From JBDIAR01 sp039812545 (GTDB lineage Bacteria > Actinomycetota > Actinomycetes > Actinomycetales > Dermatophilaceae), in assembly GCA_039812545.1 (NCBI GenBank), contig JBDIAR010000200.1, positions 1 through 5,608 on the forward strand: 5,608 nt of DNA, in the 5' to 3' direction. The position numbers and the translations under genes were made by a program. This document shows positions 1 through 5,359 of this stretch, in pieces. Below the pieces are notes generated by a model, which saw only the letters and a program-made list of their open reading frames with translations, made no database searches and had not been told where the DNA came from. How positions within the stretch are numbered: position 1 is the first letter of the stretch; every line of letters starts with the position of its first letter.

Positions 1-117
1 ACCCACAAGGCCGGCGGTCGATCGGGGGACTGGACCGAACCCGCCGACGAACCCGCCGACGAACCCCCGACCGAACCTGTCACGGGACCCGACCACGACG
101 AACCGGGGCGCTCATGA
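1..117 (+). CDS. moaC: MoaC, cyclic pyranopterin monophosphate synthase (3' end only)
   Basis: Frame 1 is open from the window edge to a TGA at 115-117 and gives the last 38 residues of a protein. The segment HKAGGRSGDW matches the end of MoaC, whose C-terminus normally carries a GGKSG-type signature; here the Lys is Arg. MoaC acts in the cytoplasm and converts the cyclised GTP intermediate made by MoaA into cyclic pyranopterin monophosphate, an early step of molybdenum cofactor synthesis. After the signature comes an unusual acidic, Pro-rich tail with EPAD EPAD EPPT EPVT repeats, coded by a 12-nt tandem repeat. The stop codon overlaps the next ATG (ATGA at 114-117), so this gene and mog are very likely translationally coupled. 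The call rests on a short tail plus the Moco neighbour, and the catalytic core lies outside the window. Confidence 0.72.
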   Translation, partial: THKAGGRSGDWTEPADEPADEPPTEPVTGPDHDEPGRS

Positions 118-605
118 CGGACGAGCAACCGGCATACCGGGCGGTCGTCCTGGTCTCCTCGAACCGGGCGGCGGCGGGGATCTACCCGGACCGCACCGGC
201 CCGCTCATCGTCGCCGAGTTGCGCGAGCACGGCCTGACGGTGGCCGAACCCCGGGTCGTCGCCGACGGTGCGCCGTTCGGTGCGGCGCTCGCGGCGGCGC
301 TCGCACAGCGGCCGGACCTCGTCCTGACCACCGGCGGAACCGGGCTGACGTCCACCGATGAGGTCCCCGACCGTACCCTCGCCGTCCTCGACCGAATCGT
401 CCCCGGCATTGCGGAGGCGATCCGGGCGGCCGGCGTGGCGGCGGGCGTGAGCAGCGCCGTCCTCAGCCGCGGCGTCGCCGGGATCGCCGGACGCACCCTG
501 GTCGTCAATCTTCCCGGCTCCACCGGCGGGGTGCGCGACGCGCTCGCGGTGCTGCGCCCGATCCTCACGCACGCCCTCGATCAGCTCCACGACGGGGACC
601 ATTGA
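114..605 (+). CDS. mog: MogA/MoaB-family molybdenum cofactor protein (molybdopterin adenylyltransferase)
   Basis: This 163-residue cytoplasmic protein has normal length for the MoCF-binding fold. Visible signatures are VADGAP at 49-54, LTTGGTGL at 71-78 followed by Asp82, LSRGVAGI near 117-124 and NLPGSTGGVRDAL at 132-144. The TTGGTG and LPGS motifs are the family's nucleotide and pterin binding loops. By analogy with E. coli MogA, Asp51 and Asp82 sit where the two essential aspartates are expected. Known members adenylylate molybdopterin with ATP and so prepare it for molybdate insertion by a MoeA-type enzyme. The ATG overlaps the moaC stop, and the TGA overlaps the TTG of the next gene, so the three form a coupled operon. 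Only a weak GGGGCG lies before the ATG, which fits re-initiation. MogA and MoaB forms are hard to separate by eye. The family assignment is firm; the exact subtype is not. Confidence 0.88.
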   Translation: MTDEQPAYRAVVLVSSNRAAAGIYPDRTGPLIVAELREHGLTVAEPRVVADGAPFGAALAAALAQRPDLVLTTGGTGLTSTDEVPDRTLAVLDRIVPGIAEAIRAAGVAAGVSSAVLSRGVAGIAGRTLVVNLPGSTGGVRDALAVLRPILTHALDQLHDGDH

Positions 606-1249
606 TCGGCCGACCGCTCGCCCCGCGCTCCGAGGCCCCGGGTTGGCCCGCGGTCGTGGTGCCCGCCGCGGCCGTCGCGTCGGACGTCCCGGAGCTGACC
701 CTGCGGGGGCTCAGCCGCCGGGACGAGGCCGGCTGGTTCGAGGTGCGGGCGGCCAACGCCGAACACCTGCGACCGTGGGACCCGACGCCGCCGAACCGCG
801 TCGGCGTGCGCCAGACCTTCACGGCATACGTCAAGAACCTCAATCGCGAGGCCGCCGCCGGGCGCTGCCTGCCGTTCGCCGTGGAGTATGCCGATGCCCT
901 CGTCGGGCAGGTCCACATTTTCGGGATCGCGCGGGCGTCCGAGCTGTCCGGCAACGCGGGGTACTGGATCGCGCGGGAGGTCGGTGGCCGCGGATTCGCC
1001 ACGTGGGCACTGGCGTTGGCGATCGACCACGCGTTCGGGGCGGCCGGGCTGCACCGCGTCGAGGTCAATGTGCGACCGGAGAATGCCGCGAGTCTGGCCG
1101 TGGTGCGTCGGCTCGGGCTGCGCGAGGAGGGTTTCAAGGAGCGGTACTTGCACATCGACGGGGGCTGGCGCGACCACCGCAGTTTCGCGATCACCGTGGA
1201 GGAACTCGACGGCGGGCTGATCCAGGAGCGAATCCGTTGCGCTCCGTAG
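602..1249 (+). CDS. rimJ: RimJ-type GNAT family N-acetyltransferase
   Basis: The 215-residue product belongs to the GNAT acetyltransferases of the RimJ/RimL type. These use acetyl-CoA to acetylate protein alpha-amino groups, classically of ribosomal proteins. Visible features are a substrate-side segment EHLRPWDPTPP at 54-64, beta strands at 91-108, the acetyl-CoA pyrophosphate loop REVGGRGFA at 125-133, the conserved HRVEVNVRPENAAS at 151-164, and a C-terminal LGLREEGFKERYLHIDG at 171-187 with WRDH at 189-192. From memory, the mycobacterial RimJ homologue next to the sepX-like gene has the same ENAAS and WRDH signatures. The chosen start is TTG at 602, overlapping the mog TGA as TTGA. A later in-frame GTG at 655-660 would trim the Pro-rich leader (roughly residues 1-20) and cannot be excluded. 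The true acetylation target is unknown. Confidence 0.86.
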   Translation: MIGRPLAPRSEAPGWPAVVVPAAAVASDVPELTLRGLSRRDEAGWFEVRAANAEHLRPWDPTPPNRVGVRQTFTAYVKNLNREAAAGRCLPFAVEYADALVGQVHIFGIARASELSGNAGYWIAREVGGRGFATWALALAIDHAFGAAGLHRVEVNVRPENAASLAVVRRLGLREEGFKERYLHIDGGWRDHRSFAITVEELDGGLIQERIRCAP

Positions 1250-1284
1250 GGGTTTGGCGTCTTGGGGGTCGTCGGGGGTCGGGG
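1249..1284 (+). other. Potential G-quadruplex motif at the rimJ stop codon
   Basis: Four runs of at least four G lie within 36 nt: 1249-1252, 1264-1268, 1274-1278 and 1281-1284, with loops of 11, 5 and 2 nt. The first run starts at the last base of the rimJ TAG, so the structure would form in the 3' untranslated RNA or on the + DNA strand. A role in transcript ending or stability is inference. The long first loop lowers the likelihood of a stable fold. Confidence 0.4.
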
Positions 1285-1377
1285 CGGATCGCGTCGGATC
1301 ACTCGGATCGTGAGCTTTGTCAGGCTTTTTCGGGCGACACACCGGCCGGGGTCCGAGTGCTCCGGCGACCGGCCGCT

Positions 1378-1383
1378 TAGCGT
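1378..1383 (+). promoter_or_regulatory. Probable -10 box of the sepX-like gene (leaderless)
   Basis: TAGCGT fits the actinobacterial TANNNT -10 consensus and lies 8 nt before the ATG at 1392. No purine-rich ribosome site precedes that ATG (GTGTGGTGTC), so the transcript probably begins at or next to the start codon. A 7-bp inverted repeat, CGGCCGG at 1343-1349 and CCGGCCG at 1369-1375, covers the -35 region and could be an operator or a chance GC-rich match. No good -35 hexamer is visible. Confidence 0.45.
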
Positions 1384-1391
1384 GTGGTGTC

Positions 1392-2252
1392 ATGCCGGCC
1401 ACTGTTCTTTTCCTTCTGGTTCTCCTTGCGTGGGCCGTCTATCTGGCCCAGCACTGGATCCGCCGCCGCGAACATCTGGCGACCATGGAGGCAGTGGATC
1501 GCTTCTCGGTGGCGATGCGAGTCCTGCGTCGACGGGACGTCGCACTGGCGGACGCGCCGTCGGGCCCGGCCCGGCCGGTCGTCGCGCGGCCGGTTGTGGC
1601 GCGATCCGTGGCCGCGCGTCGCCGCGTCGCGCACGGTGGGGGGATGACGGTTCGGCTCTCGCACGGGGTGTCCGCCGGCTCGGCCCCCGCACCCGCCGCT
1701 GCCCCCACGGCTGCTCCCGCTCCCGCTCCCGTCGCGGCCGTGTCGCCCGTGCCTGCGCCGGCGCGGCCGGTCGCGCGCAAGGGTCGGCGTGGTCCGACCC
1801 CGCTGCAGCGCGGGTTGGCCTGGCTGCTCTTGGCCGCCATCGTGGCGGTCCCCGTGACGGCGGTCCTCGCCTGGCGACACATCCTGCTGTGGGTCTCCGT
1901 CGGCCTGGCTCTCGCAGTAGCGGTGGCGAGCCTCGGGGCACTGGTGTTCCTGGCGCGTCGTCGCCGGGCGTCGTATGCCGCTGCTCGGCGAACCGGAGCC
2001 CGCCCCGTCGCTGCTCCCACTCCCGCCCCCGCCGCCGTCGACACCGAATCTCCTTCCCCCGTCGAGGCGCCCGCACCCGTGGCGGTCGTCACGGCCGAGC
2101 CGGGCACCTGGACGCCGACCCGAGTCCCCACCCCGACGTACCTGTTGAAGGACACGGCAGCACCGGCATACCGGCCACGTTCGGCGGTCGCCGAGGAACC
2201 CGCGATGGCGACGAGCACGCCCCGGCCGGCGGCTCGGGCGGTGGGTGACTGA
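1392..2252 (+). CDS. sepX: SepX/GlpR-family membrane protein (cell-division associated)
   Basis: The product has 286 residues from the ATG at 1392. It starts with a membrane segment (about 3-20, LFLLVLLAWAVYLAQHW), followed by a charged cytoplasmic stretch with HLATMEAVDRFSVAMRVLRRRD. An Ala/Pro-rich disordered linker covers about 95-130. A hairpin of two membrane helices lies at about 141-161 and 164-187, ending in RRRR. A second disordered linker follows, and near the C-terminus is WTPTRVPTPTYLLKDTA (240-256), resembling the W-P-P-TY motif I associate with this family. SepX of Streptomyces and GlpR of corynebacteria have this single helix, linker and hairpin plan. They associate with the FtsZ/Wag31 machinery, and GlpR with a gephyrin-like MoeA paralogue. 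A position after rimJ is the usual neighbourhood in actinobacteria. I prefer the ATG at 1392 over one at 1317 because the membrane segment then sits at the N-terminus and a -10 box precedes it. Confidence 0.78.
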   Translation: MPATVLFLLVLLAWAVYLAQHWIRRREHLATMEAVDRFSVAMRVLRRRDVALADAPSGPARPVVARPVVARSVAARRRVAHGGGMTVRLSHGVSAGSAPAPAAAPTAAPAPAPVAAVSPVPAPARPVARKGRRGPTPLQRGLAWLLLAAIVAVPVTAVLAWRHILLWVSVGLALAVAVASLGALVFLARRRRASYAAARRTGARPVAAPTPAPAAVDTESPSPVEAPAPVAVVTAEPGTWTPTRVPTPTYLLKDTAAPAYRPRSAVAEEPAMATSTPRPAARAVGD

Positions 2253-2255
2253 CCG

Positions 2256-3422
2256 TCAGGCCTGTTCCGCCTCCGCCACGGCGAGGGGTTCGGCTTCCTG
2301 CGCCTCGGCCTCCGTCGTCCCGTATGCCGCCAGGTAGCTGACGACCGCGTTGACCACGGCGATCGTGGGCACGGCCATCAGCGCCCCGACGATGCCCGCC
2401 AGTGTGGAGCCCGCGGCGATCCCGAGGATGATCGCGAGGGGATGGATGTTGACCGAGCGGCCCATCAGGAAGGGCTGCAGGACATGGGATTCCACTTGTT
2501 GGACGGCGATGACGACGGCGAGCATGACCAGCGCCGACACCGGCCCGTTCGCGACCAACGCGAGCAAGACCGCCACGGCGCCGGACAGCAGCGCACCCAC
2601 GATCGGGATGAACGAGAACAGGAAGACGATCACGCCGATCGCCAGCGCGAACGGCACTCGCAGGATGAGTGCGCCGATGGTGATGCCGACGGCGTCGACC
2701 GCGGCGACCTGCACCGTCGCCCGCACATAGCCACCGAGCTTGGCGAACGCCACCGCACCGGCCCCGTCGGCGCGCTCGCGCGCATTGCGCGGGAAGAGCC
2801 GGACCACCCAACTCCAGATCCGGCGACCCTCGAACAGGAAGAAGAAGGTCGCGAACATCGTGATGAAGAAGCCGGCGATGAAGTGCGCGGCGGTCATCCC
2901 CGCCCTGGACGCGCTCGTGCCCAGCTGACCCGACTCGCGGACCGAGGCGACGAACTTGTCGACGTACTCGGTGAACTGAGTGTCGCTCACCTTGAACGTC
3001 GTGCGCAGCCAGTCACGGATCTGTTCGATGCCCTGCGCGGCCGACGCGGTGAGGTCGCCCATGCCGCCGGACACCGTCGTCGTCACCACCGCCAGCAACC
3101 CGCCGACCACGACGAGCAGCAGGAGCACTGTCAGGCCGGCGCTGGCGCCGGGCTTGAACCGGCGGCGCAGGCGTTGCGTCAGCGGGAAGAGCATCGCGGT
3201 CAGCAGCAGCGACACCAGGATCGGGACGACGACCTCCGAAAGTTCGCGGAGCAGGAGACTGAGCCCGTATGCCGCGACCGCGATCCCGATCAGCCGCCAC
3301 GCCCATTCGCTGGCGTCTTTGACGACCGGCGGGATGGGCCCCGGCCGCGGGGGCGCGGGGGAGTCGGGCTTCGCGTCGAGGTGCGCGTCAGGGCTGCTGT
3401 CCGGTCCGGGGCTGTCCACCAT
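2256..3422 (-). CDS. AI-2E family transporter (TqsA/PerM-like permease)
   Basis: The 388-residue product has a Pro/Asp-rich hydrophilic N-terminus (1-33), two membrane segments (about 43-58 and 63-80), another at 97-116, and a long soluble loop (120-175) typical of the family. Further helices lie at about 178-198, 240-256, 259-290, 296-308 and 328-365. Conserved family motifs are visible: FSFIPIVGALLSG at 269-281, ESHVLQPFLMGRSVNIHPLA at 311-330 and AGIVGALMAVP at 342-352. Members of PF01594 are inner-membrane exporters. TqsA was linked to autoinducer-2 export and other members to sodium/proton antiport, so the substrate here is unknown. The acidic Ala/Glu tail (370-388) is not a family feature. 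I chose the ATG at 3422 over one at 3545 because the longer form would overlap the divergent gene and use the rare ATA codon, and because a TANNNT box lies 8 nt upstream. It ends 3 nt from the sepX-like stop, so the two are convergent. Confidence 0.88.
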   Translation of the reverse strand: MVDSPGPDSSPDAHLDAKPDSPAPPRPGPIPPVVKDASEWAWRLIGIAVAAYGLSLLLRELSEVVVPILVSLLLTAMLFPLTQRLRRRFKPGASAGLTVLLLLVVVGGLLAVVTTTVSGGMGDLTASAAQGIEQIRDWLRTTFKVSDTQFTEYVDKFVASVRESGQLGTSASRAGMTAAHFIAGFFITMFATFFFLFEGRRIWSWVVRLFPRNARERADGAGAVAFAKLGGYVRATVQVAAVDAVGITIGALILRVPFALAIGVIVFLFSFIPIVGALLSGAVAVLLALVANGPVSALVMLAVVIAVQQVESHVLQPFLMGRSVNIHPLAIILGIAAGSTLAGIVGALMAVPTIAVVNAVVSYLAAYGTTEAEAQEAEPLAVAEAEQA

Positions 3423-3430
3423 GGGACAAG

Positions 3431-3436
3431 AGCGTA
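3431..3436 (-). promoter_or_regulatory. Probable -10 box of the AI-2E transporter (leaderless)
   Basis: On the - strand TACGCT fits TANNNT and is followed by 8 nt (CTTGTCCC) and then the ATG at 3422-3420. No Shine-Dalgarno-like sequence precedes the ATG, which supports a leaderless transcript. The box overlaps one of the CGGCATAC octamers (3434-3441). No convincing -35 hexamer was found. Confidence 0.4.
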
Positions 3437-3497
3437 TGCCGCCCGCGTCCCGCTCGCCTCGGATGGCCGTTCCGTCAGACTCCCGCGTCCGGCTGGA

Positions 3498-3503
3498 TAA
3501 CCT
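3498..3503 (+). promoter_or_regulatory. Probable -10 box of the methyltransferase (leaderless)
   Basis: TAACCT fits TANNNT and is followed by 7 nt and then the GTG at 3511, the spacing expected when transcription starts at the first base of the start codon. The purine-poor spacer holds no ribosome site. It lies in the 88-nt divergent gap shared with the AI-2E transporter. Confidence 0.5.
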
Positions 3504-3510
3504 GACTTGC

Positions 3511-4110
3511 GTGGAGCGATCGGGCAGGCCGTGGAACATCAGCATCCACTACGACCGGCTCCTCGCTGCGCTGGCTCGACCCGGGATGCGGGTCCTCGAC
3601 GTCGGTTGTGGGGACGGTTTCCTCAGTGCGCGGCTCGCTGACTCCGGGTGCCACGTGGTCGCTCTCGACGCCGACGCGGACGTCCTGGTTCGGGCGCGCG
3701 AGCGGTGGCCGACGCACCCGATCGAGTGGGTGCATGCGGACCTTTTCGCGGCTCGGCTTGAAGCGGAGAGTTTCGACCTGGTGGTGTCCAACGCGACGCT
3801 GCATCACCTGTCGGACACAAGAGACGCCCTCAACCGGCTTGCCGAGCTGGTCGCGCCCGGGGGGCGGCTCGGCGTGGTCGGGTTCGCGACCAACGGTCCG
3901 TTGGACTGGCCGATGTCGATCGCAGGCTCGATCGGCGTTTTCGTGGCGGTCCCGGTCCAGGGGAAATGGGAGCACACCGCCCCCATCGTCTGGCCGCCCC
4001 CGTTGACCTACGGACAGGTTCGGCGCGTCTCCGGCGACGTCCTGCCCGGTCGGGTGTTCCGCCGGCTGTGGCTCGGCCGATTCATCCTGACGTGGACCAA
4101 GGCCCGTTGA
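3511..4110 (+). CDS. Class I SAM-dependent methyltransferase (Methyltransf_11/UbiE-like)
   Basis: The 199-residue cytoplasmic protein has the Rossmann methyltransferase signatures in order. Motif I is VLDVGCGDG at 28-36, which binds S-adenosylmethionine. The acidic end of strand 2 is VVALDADADVLVRAR at 49-63. The motif II region is FDLVVSNATLHHL at 88-100, and the motif III loop is LVAPGGRLGVVGF at 113-125. The C-terminal third (126-199) is basic and aromatic (YGQVRRVSGDVLPGRVFRR at 167-185) and probably sets the substrate, which I cannot predict. Small-molecule methylation is the usual role of this group. The GTG at 3511 is preferred because it follows a -10 box by 7 nt and the Rossmann fold begins soon after. 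The open frame runs farther upstream, but that part overlaps the divergent transporter. A decayed partial copy of residues about 44-75 lies at 5505-5600. Confidence 0.85.
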   Translation: MERSGRPWNISIHYDRLLAALARPGMRVLDVGCGDGFLSARLADSGCHVVALDADADVLVRARERWPTHPIEWVHADLFAARLEAESFDLVVSNATLHHLSDTRDALNRLAELVAPGGRLGVVGFATNGPLDWPMSIAGSIGVFVAVPVQGKWEHTAPIVWPPPLTYGQVRRVSGDVLPGRVFRRLWLGRFILTWTKAR

Positions 4111-4137
4111 TCGGCCACCGGTGTCGCCCCGGCCCGC

Positions 4138-4168
4138 CCCGGCCCGCAGCGACCCGGCCCGCAGCGAC
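4138..4168. repeat. 15-nt tandem repeat, two copies
   Basis: CCCGGCCCGCAGCGAC occurs at 4138-4153 and again at 4153-4168, a period of 15 nt with exact copies. It starts 28 nt after the methyltransferase stop and runs straight into the first palindrome, so the two are probably parts of one intergenic repeat element. Confidence 0.75.
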
Positions 4169-4191
4169 AAAATCGCCCGATCGGGCGATTC
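4166..4191. repeat. Palindromic repeat, copy 1
   Basis: AATCGCCCGATCGGGCGATT at 4171-4190 is a perfect 20-nt palindrome: 8-bp arms around a GATC centre. It extends to ACA and TGT flanks beyond a single mismatched pair. In RNA it would form a strong hairpin 60 nt after the methyltransferase stop. A terminator role is possible, but only short A/T flanks and no real U tract follow. A protein-binding or dispersed REP-like element is equally plausible. Confidence 0.8.
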
Positions 4192-4217
4192 TGTAGGTCG
4201 GAACCCGCTGGGAGGCC

Positions 4218-4243
4218 GACAATTTCGCCCGATCGGGCGATTC
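4218..4243. repeat. Palindromic repeat, copy 2
   Basis: The perfect core TCGCCCGATCGGGCGA lies at 4225-4240. Over 26 nt this copy matches copy 1 in the same orientation except for two bases (AA versus TT before the core), at a spacing of 52 nt. Between the copies, GTCGG at 4197-4201 and CCGAC at 4216-4220 form a further inverted repeat. The nested arrangement resembles a paired palindromic intergenic element rather than a single terminator. Confidence 0.8.
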
Positions 4244-4369
4244 CTGCGGGCGCGGCTCCCGCAAACCCCGGGCCCAATAGACAACGGCGGGGTGCGTACC
4301 TGGCCGCATCTCGTCAGTGGACCTGCGGGGACTCCCTCCGGCCCGCTGGCTCGTGCCGATGGGGGTCTA

Positions 4370-4879
4370 GTGATCGCGCGCGCGAGAGCCTCGTCATCAC
4401 GGGCCAGTCGACGTCGACGACGCGGTAGGGCCCTCGGCGCTGGCTCTTCGACGACCGACGACCCGCCGCGCTCAGCGGATGACTGGCGATGGGTTCACGT
4501 TCGGTGGCGCCGCGGGGAGGTCTTTGATCCCGTCGAGATCGCCGCCCAGAGCATGCGCACATTCCTCGCCACGTTGCTCGCCGCCACACGCCTGATCCTG
4601 AGTGCGGTCGCCACCGCACTGTGGCGTGAAGCAATCCCCTGGTTCGGCCGGGCATTCATCTGGGCTACAGCGAACTCAACACCGGCCGCGAAAGAAGTCC
4701 TGGAGGCGTGGCGTGAGTGGCTCTTGAGGATGGACCGCGCGAAACGCTGGCGTCCCTTTACGAGGAGAATTGCCGGATGGATCTTCCTTCGGCCGACCTC
4801 CTTCCTTATTATGGGCTCCACTGTGATGTGGCTCCTCTGGATTCTGGGTTCATGGGTCATGTGGGTCTTCGGGCCATAG
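4370..4879 (+). CDS. Small hypothetical membrane protein (start uncertain)
   Basis: I do not recognise this protein. From the GTG at 4370 it has 169 residues. It opens with a Ser/Arg-rich basic N-terminus including RRRRRGR near 17-23, then WRWVHVRWRRGEVFDPVEIA at about 41-60. A hydrophobic or amphipathic stretch covers 64-85 (FLATLLAATRLILSAVATALW), followed by a Trp/Arg-rich middle. A strong C-terminal membrane helix covers about 144-167 (FLIMGSTVMWLLWILGSWVMW), ending two residues before the stop. A tail-anchored or two-helix topology is inferred. An ATG at 4553 gives a 108-residue form with the same membrane parts; a GTG at 4292 is also in frame. GGGGG at 4361-4365 is a poor, close ribosome site for 4370. 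Base composition is less GC-rich than in the core genes. It lies 66 nt before the lipoprotein gene in the same direction, so the two could form an operon. Confidence 0.5.
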   Translation: MIARARASSSRASRRRRRGRALGAGSSTTDDPPRSADDWRWVHVRWRRGEVFDPVEIAAQSMRTFLATLLAATRLILSAVATALWREAIPWFGRAFIWATANSTPAAKEVLEAWREWLLRMDRAKRWRPFTRRIAGWIFLRPTSFLIMGSTVMWLLWILGSWVMWVFGP

Positions 4880-4931
4880 GTTGCCAAGGCGCGACTGGTT
4901 CGGGGTTCCCAAAACACCGACGAAGGACGAG

Positions 4932-4936
4932 GGAGG
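4932..4936 (+). promoter_or_regulatory. Shine-Dalgarno site of the lipoprotein gene
   Basis: GGAGG stands 9 nt before the GTG at 4946. It is the clearest ribosome site in the window and fixes that GTG as the start; the lipoprotein signal then begins at once. Confidence 0.7.
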
Positions 4937-4945
4937 CGGAGATCG

Positions 4946-5359
4946 GTGGCACGCCAGCGGGGTAAGCTGCGGGTTTCCCTGGCGATCTTGATCATGTCGG
5001 CACCGTCGCTCGCGGGGTGCACTCCTGAAGAAATCGGGGTCACGTCATTGATCCGAAGCGGAACCGGTGGCCCGGAAGCATACGTCGTTCTCTGTCGCGG
5101 CGACGTTGATTATGTGATGGTCCACAAGGAGACGCAGGCTGGGAAGGCTGGTAAGGCGGGGAAATGGCAGTGGACCTCGCCGGAACCGCGCAGCGGAATC
5201 GTCACGGTGGGTCTTTTGGATAAGAACGAAGGTTGGCTGCAAAGTTCGCCTGGATTCGTGATGGAGCCAGGGGCGAGGTATGTGATGTGGGCAGGGAAAT
5301 CCGACAACTCGGCTACAACTGTCGCGGCAGTCTTTCGAGTTCTGATGTGGACAGATTGA
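4946..5359 (+). CDS. Putative lipoprotein, C-terminus changed by an apparent frameshift
   Basis: The product as read is 137 residues from a GTG. It starts with a type II signal peptide: basic ARQRGKLR at 2-9, hydrophobic VSLAILIMSAPS at 10-21 and the lipobox LAGC at 22-25. Cys25 would be lipidated and the protein held on the outer face of the cell membrane. The mature part has EAYVVLCRGDVDYVMV (44-59) with Cys50, three AGK repeats at 65-73 coded by an imperfect 9-nt tandem repeat, then WTSPEPRSGIVTVGLL (76-91) and GARYVMWAG (109-117). No enzyme motif is visible and I do not recognise the family. The last residues (LMWTD) look unnatural. A one-base shift at about 5341 would continue into a coherent 41-residue tail ending at 5466 and give 173 residues, so the gene is either mutated or carries a sequencing error. 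Its clear ribosome site suggests the shift is recent. Confidence 0.72.
   Translation: MARQRGKLRVSLAILIMSAPSLAGCTPEEIGVTSLIRSGTGGPEAYVVLCRGDVDYVMVHKETQAGKAGKAGKWQWTSPEPRSGIVTVGLLDKNEGWLQSSPGFVMEPGARYVMWAGKSDNSATTVAAVFRVLMWTD

Noticed and set aside
1684..1735. Short GCTCCC-type repeats in the sepX-like linker
   Set aside because: They code an Ala/Pro low-complexity linker that is normal for this family, so no separate element is needed.
565..2218. Long antisense open frames opposite rimJ and the sepX-like gene
   Set aside because: They are Arg/Pro/Gly-rich with no family motifs, and lie opposite genes with clear domains. Long antisense frames are expected in very high-GC DNA.
2442..3500. Long + strand open frame of 352 residues opposite the AI-2E transporter
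   Set aside because: It is His/Arg/Asp/Gln-rich and low in complexity, a typical mirror of a hydrophobic membrane protein on the other strand. The transporter motifs are unmistakable.
2980..3510. Upstream extension of the methyltransferase frame to an ATG at 2980
   Set aside because: The extension overlaps the transporter coding sequence and shows no domain. The GTG at 3511 follows a -10 box with leaderless spacing.
3423..3545. Longer AI-2E start at 3545
   Set aside because: It would overlap the divergent methyltransferase and include a rare ATA codon. The ATG at 3422 has a -10 box and leaves a family-like N-terminus.
4166..4243. CRISPR-like repeat
   Set aside because: There are only two copies, with perfect GATC-centred palindromes and one 26-nt spacer containing its own inverted repeat. 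There is no array and no cas gene.
4495..5043. 182-residue antisense open frame
   Set aside because: It has no recognisable motif and straddles two better-supported + strand genes, one with a strong ribosome site and lipobox.
5330..5350. Programmed -1 ribosomal frameshift in the lipoprotein gene
   Set aside because: No X XXY YYZ slippery heptamer and no obvious downstream stem were found at the junction. A simple one-base loss explains the pattern.
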